From the NCBI GenBank assembly GCA_017506865.1, contig JAFCMP010000105.1, forward strand, positions 186,001 to 250,000: a stretch of DNA of 64,000 nucleotides, given 5' to 3'. The stretch is from Tribonema minus (Eukaryota; Sar; Xanthophyceae; Tribonematales; Tribonemataceae). The notes beneath the pieces are model-generated. The model saw nothing but the letters and a program-made list of their open reading frames with translations. It did no database searches and had not been told where the DNA came from. Each line of letters opens with the position of its first letter. Position 1 is the stretch's first letter. Below, in pieces: positions 24,001 through 33,986 of the stretch. The translations under genes and the position numbers were made by a program.

Positions 24001-27000
24001 ATACATCAGGGTTGGGGCAGCAGACCCTTAGTACGTACCCAAACCGACACCATTGTGTTCAGTGGGCTAGGTGTTTGTGAACCAGAAGACAGCAAGTGCT
24101 TCGACGAACGTCTGCTGCGCTAGTGAAGCAGTGCAGGAACCACGATGCATTTGTCGGCTGGCGCAGGATCCTCTATCATGCCCCTTGCAGCTGCGTGATT
24201 TGCTTGTGGGGTGCACTGTGATCAATTCAATAGATTGATAGCCCCGCTTGCTGCAGTAGTGGCAGTTGACAGAAGCCCGGTCTTTTCACAAGCTTGACGC
24301 TTCCCACCTGCAAAAATCATTTGCTCTGCTTCGCCTTGCCCCCAATTTCAATGCGCTCAGCATCAACAAGTGCCCGTTCCACCTTGCTCAAGATCTCGGA
24401 GTGCCTGAAAATGTCAAGCACCCCCACCTCATGGACATCATCACCTGACATTTCTGGCAAGAGTGCTCACACTAAACACGCCAATGCAAACCCGATTTCA
24501 ACTGCATCTCTAGCAAAGCGAACTTTACAGCCAATATGCTATAACTTACGGCAGTACAATTTCGCCCGTAACTTAACGATATATGATTCTGGCAACCCTA
24601 TGCGCAGGGATCTGAAGCCGGAGAATATTCTGGTGTCATCGCAAGGGCGCGTGAAGATTGCGGATTTTGGCCTTGGGCATTTCATGGGAGAGGTGAGGTA
24701 CTGGGCTTGAGCGCGTCACGCTATCAATTTGATTGCTATATGTTTCATGCATCAGTTTGAGGTATGCTGGTACTATAATTCAGGTACTGTCAACGCTCAT
24801 GTCGCTGTTCTGTACACGGGTACACTGCAGACATTCAATATTGATGATACATGGATGGCCCATCGCCGTCTAGAGTGGTGACCTTTCTGGAGTACACAGT
24901 ACAATTGTAGTACAACTGCCATCACGTTTGCTTCTGTGTACAGTATCACCCTTGTCACAGCTGCAGCGGCAATGGATGCACTGCTGTAACAAGGACGGCC
25001 ACAATGCCCATTTTGCCATGACCCAATTACACTCTCAAGGCCCCATCAAGACGAAGCCACGTGCCCTCAATGGTTGCCGCCTTCTTGACTCGTCTTGTCT
25101 GTGTGCAGGACCATGTCATTGGGCAGGAAATGGCCAGCTGCAAGGACTCACACACTCTATCCGGACTGCACCTCAACTCCAACCTGAGCCCAGAGGGTAC
25201 CTGGGCATTCTGGTCGCCGGAGTTGTGTGCCCTTTTTGAAGCCGAAGCTGCACCTGTCAGCACTGGCGTTGCACCCGCCAGCACTACTTCACCTCCGCTC
25301 ACCAGCCGGCGCAGCAATGCAGGCAGCAGCACCATCAGCAGCGCTGACATTGCCATTACAAACATCAAGTTCAGCACGGATGGTCCTGACGCAGGCAGCA
25401 GTGGTGGCAGCAACAGCGGTGCTGCGCCACTTGTTTCTGGGGACAACGGCAGCAGCAGCGACGGTAAAGCAGCATCATCTGTCGGTGGAGGAGTTGAGGG
25501 GGGTGTGGGGGCAGGAGGGGGGTACCTTGTGACAGGGGTGACAGGGGGGGCACGGGGGTACAACGCGTTTGCCGCAGACGTGTGGGCAGTGGGCGTGTGC
25601 CTGTGGTGCTTCCTGTATGGGACTCTGCCGTTCTATCACAAGGACCCCGCCAAGCTGTTTGAAGAGATTCGCCACGCGCCATTCAGGTGAGCCGCTGGCA
25701 CCACGCATCTACACTGAGTGTTGCTGACGCTGATGAGCACTGCTGTGCTGAGCAGCTGTGTCCACATGACTTTCAGTACCGTAGCTTACGAATAAAACTC
25801 ATTCACGACGACGACTCTTGGTTATGTAGATTCAGGCCGTGTGCTGAGCACAGACAAAGCAAACAGCAGAGTGCAGACCAGCCTGGATGCTGAGGGTTAA
25901 GGCTAACCCTCACCCTAGCCCTAATTCAAAGCTTGTTCATAACCCTAACCCTAAACCTAAGTGGCCGCATCAACAGTGACAGCAACACTGTGACCTGTCA
26001 TCCTGAATTGATCATCTCCAGTCATGTCGCAAAATCGCAATTACTATACATGCGGCGCAATTTATGATTACAATATGGACTGCGCACTCAAAAACCTGCA
26101 GCTGCAGCGGGCTCGCAAGGTGGTGTTGCACAAATGGGGCCACATGTTCATCACAGTGCCGTTTTGCAGCTTGTGCCAATGCCTTGATACAAGCAAGTGC
26201 TATGCTGAAAAGTGCTTACTGCACAGTGACACTATGTGCGCGAGCACTACACCAACCCTGAATCTCAAAAAAGTTAAAACTCTGTTTTAGTGGCATTGGC
26301 AAAGCTGAGACTGGTTCGATGAGACTGCTGTAAAGTTTCAGCAGAGGAGGGGCGTTCATGCACACACGCAGCGTGTATTGTGGAAACGAATCAGAAGATC
26401 GTAGGGCTCTATTGTATTGTGCTGCACTTGCAACAGCAAATAAAAACTTGCACCTGGGGTGCGGTACCAAGGTGAGTTTGTGGGCTGAATGTGACCCTAA
26501 CCCTAAGGCTCAAGGACTATGCTGAGCATTAGGGTGAGGCTTGAGGCTGCAGGATGAGTATTTGCTAAGGTTAGCCCTAGGCGCTGGTGCAGCCCTAGGC
26601 GCTGGTGCATGCAAGGGCTGTCAGCATGCAATTAATGTCACAACATACTCGCCTTCAGCTGCCGCCGCATTTGCTGCACACAGATTTCTTGACATCATGC
26701 CCGCCTCCCCCCCTAACCCTAACCCTATCCCTAACCCCAATTACAGGTACCCTAAAGAGCCTGAAGAGATAGCAGGCACCGCCGACCCTGGCCTGCTCCG
26801 GAGATTCCTGGAAGCGCTGCTGGACCGTTCTCCGGAAACCAGAGCAACGGCTCAGCAGGCGCACGCTTCGCCCTGGCTTGCGGAACTTGCACCGCCCTCT
26901 CCGGGGGATGCGGGACTTTCCCTGTGTCCCCTGGAGGTTTCCAGTGCAGATGTTGCCGACGCCATAGTGCGCGTCAACCACCTGGTGATGATCAGCCTGG

Positions 27001-27629
27001 TGAGGCAGCGGTTACTGGCCAAGCTGCAGTTGGCGCGCGCGGCGTTGCGTGAGCGAGGGCTGTACACAAGTCCGCCGCCAAGTGACGGCGCACCACCTTT
27101 GGCGCCCAAGGGTTCTCGCAGCGAACCCCCCATGCCCAAAAGCCCCATCAGCACCGCGAGCACACGGTCTCAGGTCACCGCTACGGAGACACCGGATGGC
27201 TCCCGCCACGTGCAAGACATTGCGTTTGTAGCAGGCGGCGGCGGCAAGGCAGCAGCCTCAAGGCCGCAGCTGCTGCTGCCGCCGGTGGGCGGGGCCGCAT
27301 GCGTGCGCGCCGGCTCAGATGGCGACAAGGACAGGCTGCGTGTATCGATGGCCCCCGTGCCACTGCTCAAGCGCGGCACCTCCGCTTACAGCGTGGCGCC
27401 GCCACTCAGCGCTGACTTGGTAAAAAACACGGCCAGCATTGAGAGCAACGGGACGGCGTGCACGCGGGGCATGAGCTTGAGCCCGACGTATCAGCGCCGG
27501 GAAGAGGGGCCGGCGCGGGGGCGTGCCTCCAGCGGCTTCTTTGCGGCCAAGTCCATGTTGCTGAGGGGGCAGCGGCGGGGGCACCAGCGAGCCAGACAGC
27601 GCAGCCCGGATGCCTGCACTATAACATGA
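21018..27629 (+). CDS. Ser/Thr protein kinase, CaMKK / SnRK1-activating-kinase type
   Basis: Five exons: 21018-21320, 23474-23820, 24608-24692, 25109-25686 and 26747-27629, giving about 731 aa. Catalytic elements seen: glycine-rich loop GRGVGGDV (57-64), VVIK lysine 82, the helix-C glutamate in RREVAILKK, HRDLKPEN (216-223) and DFG (236-238). APE is replaced by SPE in GTWAFWSPELC. DVWAVGVCLWCFLYGTLPFY is helix F. LLDVIDDPSLDTIFVAMEYV is typical of the CaMKK/GRIK group, which phosphorylates the activation loop of AMPK/SnRK1-type kinases. A Ser/Gly-rich insertion of about 110 residues lies between SPE and DVWAVG. The C-terminal ~250 residues are low-complexity. Intron 1 is 2.1 kb. The last acceptor is preceded by a telomere-like repeat. 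The start codon is uncertain. Confidence 0.85.
25893..25960. repeat. Degenerate telomere-like repeat, kinase intron 4
   Basis: It begins with GGGTTAAGG and turns into CTAACCCTCACCCTAGCCCTAA, then after about 20 bp continues as AACCCTAACCCTAAACCTAA. The orientation therefore flips, and most units are of the CCCTAA type with point changes. Confidence 0.75.
26492..26610. repeat. Telomere-like units and an 18-bp tandem duplication, kinase intron 4
   Basis: GACCCTAACCCTAAGG at 26492 is followed after about 30 bp by TTAGGGTGAGG in the opposite sense. AGCCCTAGGCGCTGGTGC then occurs twice in tandem at about 26573-26609. Confidence 0.7.
26711..26746. repeat. CCCTAA repeat forming the kinase exon 5 splice acceptor tract
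   Basis: CCCTAACCCTAACCCTATCCCTAACCCC is followed by AATTACAG/G. The telomere-like units occupy the position of the polypyrimidine tract and branch-point region of kinase intron 4. Confidence 0.8.
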
Positions 27630-27914
27630 CGGTGACGCATGGAGAGCTCGGTTTGTGTATGTTGTTGATCCGAGAGTTCATCTATGTCATGTGCGAGCAG
27701 AGTCCAGGGTACTGTACAGCTAATAGTATGCTGAACGGACGCACGTTTGGTCGCTGTAAGCACCTCATTTATGCTGAGGGCAGGGCGGGGGCAAACGCCA
27801 TTATTGCCATTGCAGCATATGCCGCAGCGCTCCTCCGAGGGGCAGTTGGCGCTTCTCAGATGCGGAGTTGAGCATCAGGGATTATCGGGTGGTGGCACAG
27901 AGAAAAGTGTTTGT

Positions 27915-27990
27915 GTTTTCCGGGCGCGCGCGCGCGCGCGCAGGTGGGGGGGTGGGGGGTGGGAAGGGGGGCGCAAGAGGGGTTTGGGGT
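27915..27990. repeat. (GC)n run followed by G-rich tract
   Basis: An alternating GCGCGC run of about 20 bp is followed by repeated GGGGGTGGGG and GGAAGGGGGG blocks. The alternating part can adopt Z-DNA and the G-rich part G-quadruplex. It lies about 290 bp after the kinase stop codon. Confidence 0.75.
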
Positions 27991-28741
27991 TGTGATGTCT
28001 GGGCTGCATGTTTCAGCGTTGGTAGACGTGGCACATTGCTACAACAGCGCTAGGCTTGTTCATAAAGGGGACTGATGGTCTATTTCCAAGGGCGGTTGCA
28101 CTGACAGCGCAGCGGCTTCAGCTGGGCAGCTGTCGACCACGCCGGCTGCGGCAGAGACAGCCAAGTTGATGCAGGTGCACCTGCCTGGGTGCATTTAGGT
28201 TATGTGCGAGACAGAGTAGCCCCAAAGCGCAAGAGGGGCATTTGATTTTCATCAGGCATATTGCGGCTGTTCGCTTGTATCCCTCGTGTGTATCCCATGT
28301 GCAGCGACATACGTTGAGCTTGGTCCAAGATTTGTGGCCAGAACAGTGTGTGGCAAGTGTCCTCATGCAATCATGATGCAGGCAGAGCCTGCAAGTTGGC
28401 GTGCTTTTAATTAACATGCATCCCAATTGTGTTTTGTTCTGTGTCAGTCCTATGCATATGCGGCGCTGTTCTTACTCATGCTTTGGGGTCTTCACTGTTG
28501 CAGTTTAGTTTACACATGCAGGTGACATGCAAGGGCACAAGGCTGCCAACGGGAATCGATTTGGTGCTGCATAGCCTTGCATGTTGACATCAACTTGAAG
28601 TGGCCTGAGTGTGCGTCTGCCAACACTCAATGATATGGGCGCTGCTTCAAAGTTGATTCGACACAGTACACAGTGAGTCACCATGCCATACACACCTTCT
28701 GCTGCTCACAACAACTAGATCCCTTTGAGGGCCACCCACTC

Positions 28742-28749
28742 ATGGCATG
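28742..28749. repeat. 8-bp target-site duplication, left
   Basis: ATGGCATG lies directly before the hAT terminus. The identical octamer lies directly after the right terminus at 35728-35735. Confidence 0.85.
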
Positions 28750-28989
28750 CAGGGTTGTTAATGACGTAATGACGCCAAATTACGTCAGAGTAAGTAAGCA
28801 AGTAAGTTGCTGCAAATTCCTCAAGTACGGCAACTGACGGCAGACTTGAAGTTGATCTTGGACGTACTTCAATACCAGTATATGATGCTGCTCTGGTCAA
28901 GCATGACCATGAGATGCAGGATAAGCGACACTGCATGCACAATTCATCTACAACGAAGGAATGTTGCATTGAGTGCACATCCAAAGAGA

Positions 28990-29126
28990 GGGCTTTTTGC
29001 GCCCGTTGCGAAGCAAAATTAATTTAAAAGTAATAAAAATACGACATGTAGATTCCTTACAGCTAGATGCCAATCATCTGGGCTTTTTCGCGCCCTGAGC
29101 GAGAATTAATAAAAAGTACGAACGTG
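28990..29126 (+). mobile_element. 5'-truncated LINE 3' tails (one degenerate, one near-identical)
   Basis: Bases 29041-29126 match the full-length LINE 3' end (35139-35224) at 84 of 86 positions, so this is a recent severely 5'-truncated copy. Immediately before it, 28990-29040 is a degenerate version of the same tail (GGGCTTTTTGCGCCC, then a related AATTAA/AAAAG ending). Both lie in the same orientation as the full element. Confidence 0.75.
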
Positions 29127-29784
29127 TAGTGGTTGTCGTTGAGACACTTTCAGGAGTCACACGACATGCAGAGTCCGTACAGCAGAACGTGTGCTGCTCG
29201 TTAGCACCGAGAGGTGCGGCAGCGCTTGCGGTGGCGCTGATGGTGGCGAGGGTGCATCAGGCAGCTAGGGGATGGGAGATGCTGGCTCTGACTGTGAGCA
29301 GGAGCTGCGGAGTCGCGTGTGGTGCTTTGGGCAGCAGCAGGGGATATTGGAACATGGGGATGCGGATAGCATCAGGGCACACTGTAGATCGTTTGCTTGA
29401 ACACGCAAGAAAGAGAACCTCGGCCAGGCACGTCAGCGGCGTGCTTAGGCAAGGAATCGAGGACCGGGCGCCTCTGGCCCAAATGTATACTAGAGGCATA
29501 ACCGCGGTCCTCCGGCGTTTTCGCTCAAGAGATGGAGACATCGGCTACGATAGGTGTGGCTCAGACCGGGTGCCGCTGTGTCTACCCCCCATGAGTTTAG
29601 TACAAGCCTGCAACGCAGGGCTCTAAGGGCCCGTCCGATTTTAGTTTTTTGCAATCTTATCCAACGCATCAAGCCCACCTTGGGGCTGCTATAAATACAA
29701 GATCATAAGTACAGCAGCATCAAGTTAGACCATCATCTGGGCTTTTTCGCGCCCTGAGCGAGAATTAATAAAAAGTACAAACGT
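29127..29784 (+). mobile_element. Short LINE-tailed element of 658 bp
   Basis: The first ~58 bp (29127-29184) are a diverged copy of the LINE region 35105-35162. The last 53 bp (29732-29784) are the conserved LINE tail ending GTACAAACGT. Between them lie about 550 bp not found in the LINE. These include an open frame at 29129-29626 that I do not regard as a real gene, and a TATAAATA-like stretch near 29691. It may be a non-autonomous passenger mobilised by the LINE, or a truncated copy with an insertion. Confidence 0.5.
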
Positions 29785-29855
29785 ACTAGTAGGCCTCCAC
29801 GAGATGCGGATAGGTATGTAGCTGTAGCATGTAGCACCATGGCGTAGCAGAGATC

Positions 29856-32800
29856 ATGAAAAGAATATCATGGCGGCGGCGGGAGGCCCGTATTGCCAAC
29901 TCTGAATCAGCGCAGAAATGCAAGGAATCCGATCTAGCGTGCGCACAAGCGCAGGATATTAGCACCAGTGCTGCAGATGGCAATGGCGCTTGTCAACAGG
30001 ACGATGGCACGAGTGGCAGCAGCAGAGCAACTGGAGACGGACGCGCAGCGCACAAACGCAAGAGGGTACAGAATGACGGTTGGTCAATTTCCGATCAAAC
30101 AGGCGAAGGGGAGCACACGGGCGGGCAAAGTGCAGTCAAGCGCTCTAGAACAGGTCATAACAGTCTGGAACAGCAACGTCTGATGCTAGACGACGAAGCT
30201 GGAGGTGGAGGCAGTGCGGACCCGGAGTACAAGTGCAACTTATGCGACCTCGTGGTGAAGAAGGGCATGTCGCTGCTCTCGTTACAGCAGAGGTTAAACG
30301 CCCACATCGCGGCGAAGCACCAGCGCAAACACCACAGTGGGACAGCAACAACGTTCCTGGAGCGCTCCGACCTCAGCACGTCGCACTTGCAAACCATCTA
30401 CACCGAGTGTGCCTTGTGCAAAAACCTGTTTCATGCCAACAAGACATTCAGAGTGGACAGCAGCGATGCCAGCGAGGGCAAGCACTGCCGCAAATGCAGG
30501 CCTATCACTTCACCCGCTGCAGTGGCGGCAACATTGTCAACAACAGCATCAGCAGCACCGCTAGCACCTGATGCATCGACGGCAACAGCTACCACGTCGC
30601 TGCCACAGCAGCAACCGGCGTGCACACCCATCGGCAACCCCTACGCAAAGGGACCAGCGCACGCGCAGCAGGCACCTGCTGCTCAGGCTGGTGGCAGCAG
30701 CTCCTCCGGCAGCTCAAAGAGGCCGGAACGCGGGGGCAGCAGTGCTACACGAGGGGGTCGGGGTCGCAGTGGAGGGCGCGGACGTGGCAATGGAGGACGC
30801 GTTCGCAGCGGCAGCAATGATGCAGACATCAGCAGTAGCAGAGCGACTAGCGGCAGCAGAACCGGAGGCGGCAGCAGCAGCGGTGCCGGCGGCGGCAGTG
30901 CAGCCGGTACTAAGGACAGCGGCGCTGGCAACGGCCGCAGCAGTGATGCCAGCAGCCGCAGCGGCGGTGCTAGCAACAGCGGCAGTGGCGCGCGAACTCA
31001 AAACGGCCGCGGTGGCCGTGGCAGCGGTCGCAGCAGCGACAGCGGCGGACGAGGCTGTGGTCGTGGCGGCCGCGGCGGCGGCGGAGGGGGCCCCAGAGCG
31101 GCAGGTGCGGCGACAGCAGCGGCAGCGCCAGGCCCTGCAGGCGCAGCAGGTGGGGCAGGTGGGCTTTTCACGTGGACCATCTCAACCCCCGCAGTCGCAG
31201 CAGTGCTTGACAGCATCAGCCTCGATGAGCTGTGCAAGCTGCAGTTCGCGACAACTAGAAGCCTTGCTAGACCACGCAATCGTCGCTATGTGGGAGCTGC
31301 ACTGGAGAACGCAGCAACACATCTGTTGGCACACACAATGACGATGTTCGTCAATGCGGCGCGGGAGCCAGATTCCGCAGGGCGGGTGCAGCGACTGCAA
31401 AGATCCACGATTCTACACCACCTCATGCCATCACTCATCACCTCCACCGATGGCGCACCTGGCATCACTCGCTCCGACAGAATCAGAATGTTGGCACGCG
31501 GTGAGCTTGACCGGTTGGTGCCAGCGCTCCTCGCACACGCGCGTGCGCACCGGCGCTGGCGCGCGCGCCAGCAAACGGAGGCAGCGATCAACGCCTACGT
31601 CCTACAGTGCATGGGCACACGGGGGGGGCTACAGCAGGCAGCGCGTTTCCTTCAGCCCAAAACGGTGGCGATACCTGATGATGACTGCTTTGCCGCCATG
31701 CAGTCCAAACACCCCCCCGCTGCGCCAGGGGAACAACTCCATGAGCTATCCGGCATGGTTGATCAGCTTGTGGCGAAAGCAGCCGACATGCCAGCAGAAC
31801 TCAGCCTGTTACAGGGGGAGGGAATTGAGCCAGAGACGGTTGCCAAGCTCATCCAGCGAGCAAGCCCTTACAGTGGAGCAGGCCCATCGGGGCTGCGCTA
31901 CAGCCACCTGCAGGATGCGCTACGCACAAGCTGGGGACGGCATGAGTTTGCTGCTGTCCTCACACGGTGGCTTCAGACCGTTATGCGGGAGGCTGCGCGG
32001 CTGCCGGATGCCTTCTGGCAGTTGCATGGCGCGGGGCGCCTGACGCCACTTGCAGAACAACAGGAAGATGGTACAGCTAAGCAGCGGCCCATCGTTTGCG
32101 GCGAGGTGCTACAGCGACTATGCACTTTGGTGTACGTGGCAGACCGCAAAGACTTCCTGGCGGAGCTCCTTGAGCCAGACGGGCAGTATGGGGTAGCCGT
32201 CTCAGCAGGAGCGGAGAAAGCGGCCATGGCCGGCAAACTCGCGTATGAGCTCGGTCACTGGCAGTTCATGCTGGACCTCAAGAATGCCTTCAACATGGTG
32301 TTCGTCCTGGCGGCAGCGGAATGGGTAGCAGCACAGCTGCCGGACTTCCTCGACTACTTCATCGGCACATACGTTCGCACTCGGCCACGCCTGCTGTTCC
32401 AGCACGTTGACGGCTCCACGCGCATCATCATGTCTCAGCGCGGGTTTAAGCAGGGGGACCCCGCGGCACCGATGCTCTTCTGCGGCGCCATTGCTCAGTG
32501 CTTGAAACGGTTCAATGAGGCGGCGGCTGCGCAGCGCGCGCGGAGGCGGATGGGCGCCTACATGGACGATGCCAACGTCCGAACAGGCGCTTGCACGCTG
32601 ACTCAGGATGACATACAGGCGGTGGCGCAGCTCAAACAACACTTTGCGGAGGTGGGGCTGGAGCTAAACCTCACCAAGTCACGCGCGCTGCCTGGCAGGG
32701 GGCATGTGGTGACAGACCACGAGCGGCAACTGCTGCAGCAGCTGGGCGTTCAGCTAGTGGGGGATACGGATGAAAATCAGAACCATGGAGCTGTGTTGCT

Positions 32801-33986
32801 GGGGGTGCCGGTGGGCCACAACAGCTTTGTGGACGCATGGCTGCGCAGGGAAGCGGGTGCAGGCGGGGCAGGGGCTCGATTTGCAGAGCGATGCGCGCGC
32901 CTGACATCTCCGAGGGCTATGTTCAGGTTACTGCGCTACTGCGTGGTGCCTCGCATGACGTACTGCCTGCGCACCATTCCCACTACGCAGACAGCGCCAG
33001 CCGCCAAGGAGTGGGATCGGGTCACGCAGTGGGTGCTTGAGCACTCAATGGGCCTGCAGCCACCAGGCCGGACCTGGCGCCAGTTTGAGCAAAGTGGGGC
33101 CCACTTCCATCTGGCAGCGCACGGCCCAGCCTTACAGCAAGCGCGACTCCCAACACGGCATGGCGGCCTTGGCATTACCAGCGCCTGCGACATCGCTGAT
33201 GCTGCGTATGTGGCGGGCACGTTGCAAGCGCTGCAACCAGCACTCTCTGGATGGGCGGGGGTGCTGCAGCAGGCGGCTCCTCAAGCGGCTGCAGACAACG
33301 CTGCTGAGGATGCGGCAACACAAGAGGCACCGGCAGCAGCGGCAGCAGCACCAGCACCAGCAGCATCAGCAGCGGCAACTGTTACAGCGGCAGCGGCGGT
33401 TGCCAGTGGAGGCGCGACCGCTCCGGCAGCGGCAACTGCATCAGCGGCTGGCCGCGCTTATGGCGCAGCCATTCCGGCAACACACGACGCAGCTGCCGCT
33501 GGATCAGGGGCCGCGGCGGCAGCACAGGCGGCACCAGCGGCAGCAGCAGCAGCGGCGGCGCACGGCGCAACTACTCCGGCGGCAGCAGCAGCGGCGGCAG
33601 CAGCAGCTGCTCCAGCATCAGAGGCTGCTGCAGCAGCGGCAGCACATGTTGCACCTCAAGTGGCCTCGGCGGCATCACTAACTGCAGCATCAACAGCAGC
33701 GGCTGCGGGCATAGGCAATACAGCTGCTACAGGCCCTACTAGCCTAAGGGCTGCTGCAGCACCTGCAACAGGAGCAGCGCCGGCAGGCGGCGCCGCAACC
33801 GTGCCGGCTGCGACAGCGGCAATGGCGGTGGCAGCGGCCAATGCGGCAGGTGCTGCACCAACACCTGCGGCAGCAGCAACACCACTGGCAGCAGCAGCAA
33901 CGGCAGGCGGCACAGCTGGTGGCGCGCCTGCCCCTCATGCGGACGATCGCCACAGCTGCCACATCTCTACGTGCAGCAACAGGTGA
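29856..33986 (+). CDS. LINE ORF: zinc-finger, RGG and reverse transcriptase protein
   Basis: An uninterrupted 1376-codon frame. About residue 127 begins a C2H2-like finger (CNLCDLV with a later HIAAKH). A second Cys cluster follows (ECALCKNLF and HCRKC). From about residue 270 to 440 lies a Gly/Arg/Ser-rich region with many RGG/GRG units, probably nucleic-acid binding. Reverse transcriptase motifs are SGAGPSGLRYSHL, then RPIVCGEVL, motif A LDLKNAFN (catalytic D807), motif B RGFKQGDPAAPMLF (about 862) and motif C YMDD (902-905). The last ~250 residues are almost pure alanine, encoded by GCA/GCG repeats. Here the frame runs out at 33986 while the nuclease domain continues in the +1-shifted frame. 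It copies LINE RNA at nicked target DNA (target-primed reverse transcription). Confidence 0.9.
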   Translation: MKRISWRRREARIANSESAQKCKESDLACAQAQDISTSAADGNGACQQDDGTSGSSRATGDGRAAHKRKRVQNDGWSISDQTGEGEHTGGQSAVKRSRTGHNSLEQQRLMLDDEAGGGGSADPEYKCNLCDLVVKKGMSLLSLQQRLNAHIAAKHQRKHHSGTATTFLERSDLSTSHLQTIYTECALCKNLFHANKTFRVDSSDASEGKHCRKCRPITSPAAVAATLSTTASAAPLAPDASTATATTSLPQQQPACTPIGNPYAKGPAHAQQAPAAQAGGSSSSGSSKRPERGGSSATRGGRGRSGGRGRGNGGRVRSGSNDADISSSRATSGSRTGGGSSSGAGGGSAAGTKDSGAGNGRSSDASSRSGGASNSGSGARTQNGRGGRGSGRSSDSGGRGCGRGGRGGGGGGPRAAGAATAAAAPGPAGAAGGAGGLFTWTISTPAVAAVLDSISLDELCKLQFATTRSLARPRNRRYVGAALENAATHLLAHTMTMFVNAAREPDSAGRVQRLQRSTILHHLMPSLITSTDGAPGITRSDRIRMLARGELDRLVPALLAHARAHRRWRARQQTEAAINAYVLQCMGTRGGLQQAARFLQPKTVAIPDDDCFAAMQSKHPPAAPGEQLHELSGMVDQLVAKAADMPAELSLLQGEGIEPETVAKLIQRASPYSGAGPSGLRYSHLQDALRTSWGRHEFAAVLTRWLQTVMREAARLPDAFWQLHGAGRLTPLAEQQEDGTAKQRPIVCGEVLQRLCTLVYVADRKDFLAELLEPDGQYGVAVSAGAEKAAMAGKLAYELGHWQFMLDLKNAFNMVFVLAAAEWVAAQLPDFLDYFIGTYVRTRPRLLFQHVDGSTRIIMSQRGFKQGDPAAPMLFCGAIAQCLKRFNEAAAAQRARRRMGAYMDDANVRTGACTLTQDDIQAVAQLKQHFAEVGLELNLTKSRALPGRGHVVTDHERQLLQQLGVQLVGDTDENQNHGAVLLGVPVGHNSFVDAWLRREAGAGGAGARFAERCARLTSPRAMFRLLRYCVVPRMTYCLRTIPTTQTAPAAKEWDRVTQWVLEHSMGLQPPGRTWRQFEQSGAHFHLAAHGPALQQARLPTRHGGLGITSACDIADAAYVAGTLQALQPALSGWAGVLQQAAPQAAADNAAEDAATQEAPAAAAAAPAPAASAAATVTAAAAVASGGATAPAAATASAAGRAYGAAIPATHDAAAAGSGAAAAAQAAPAAAAAAAAHGATTPAAAAAAAAAAAPASEAAAAAAAHVAPQVASAASLTAASTAAAAGIGNTAATGPTSLRAAAAPATGAAPAGGAATVPAATAAMAVAAANAAGAAPTPAAAATPLAAAATAGGTAGGAPAPHADDRHSCHISTCSNR

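Larger units (their letters stand above)
27630..28749. other. Gap between kinase gene and hAT element
   Basis: About 1.1 kb with no recognisable gene. It includes a (GC)n run with adjoining G-rich repeats at 27915-27990 and a copy of the dispersed motif (CAACTTGAAGT) near 28590. The sequence next to the transposon insertion is ordinary AT/GC-mixed DNA. Confidence 0.45.

Noticed and set aside
24008..24600. Second hAT element, from CAGGGTTGG near 24011 and CAACCCTA near 24591
   Set aside because: The terminal match is only partial, no 8-bp duplication flanks it, and the right edge runs into a conserved kinase exon.
29129..29626. 165-codon open frame within the LINE-tailed 658-bp unit
   Set aside because: It starts inside the LINE-derived end segment, has no recognisable domain and lies wholly in repeat sequence.
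30571..31341. 256-codon Ala/Arg-rich frame overlapping the LINE protein
   Set aside because: It is an alternative reading of GGC/CAG triplet repeats within the reverse transcriptase protein's RGG linker.
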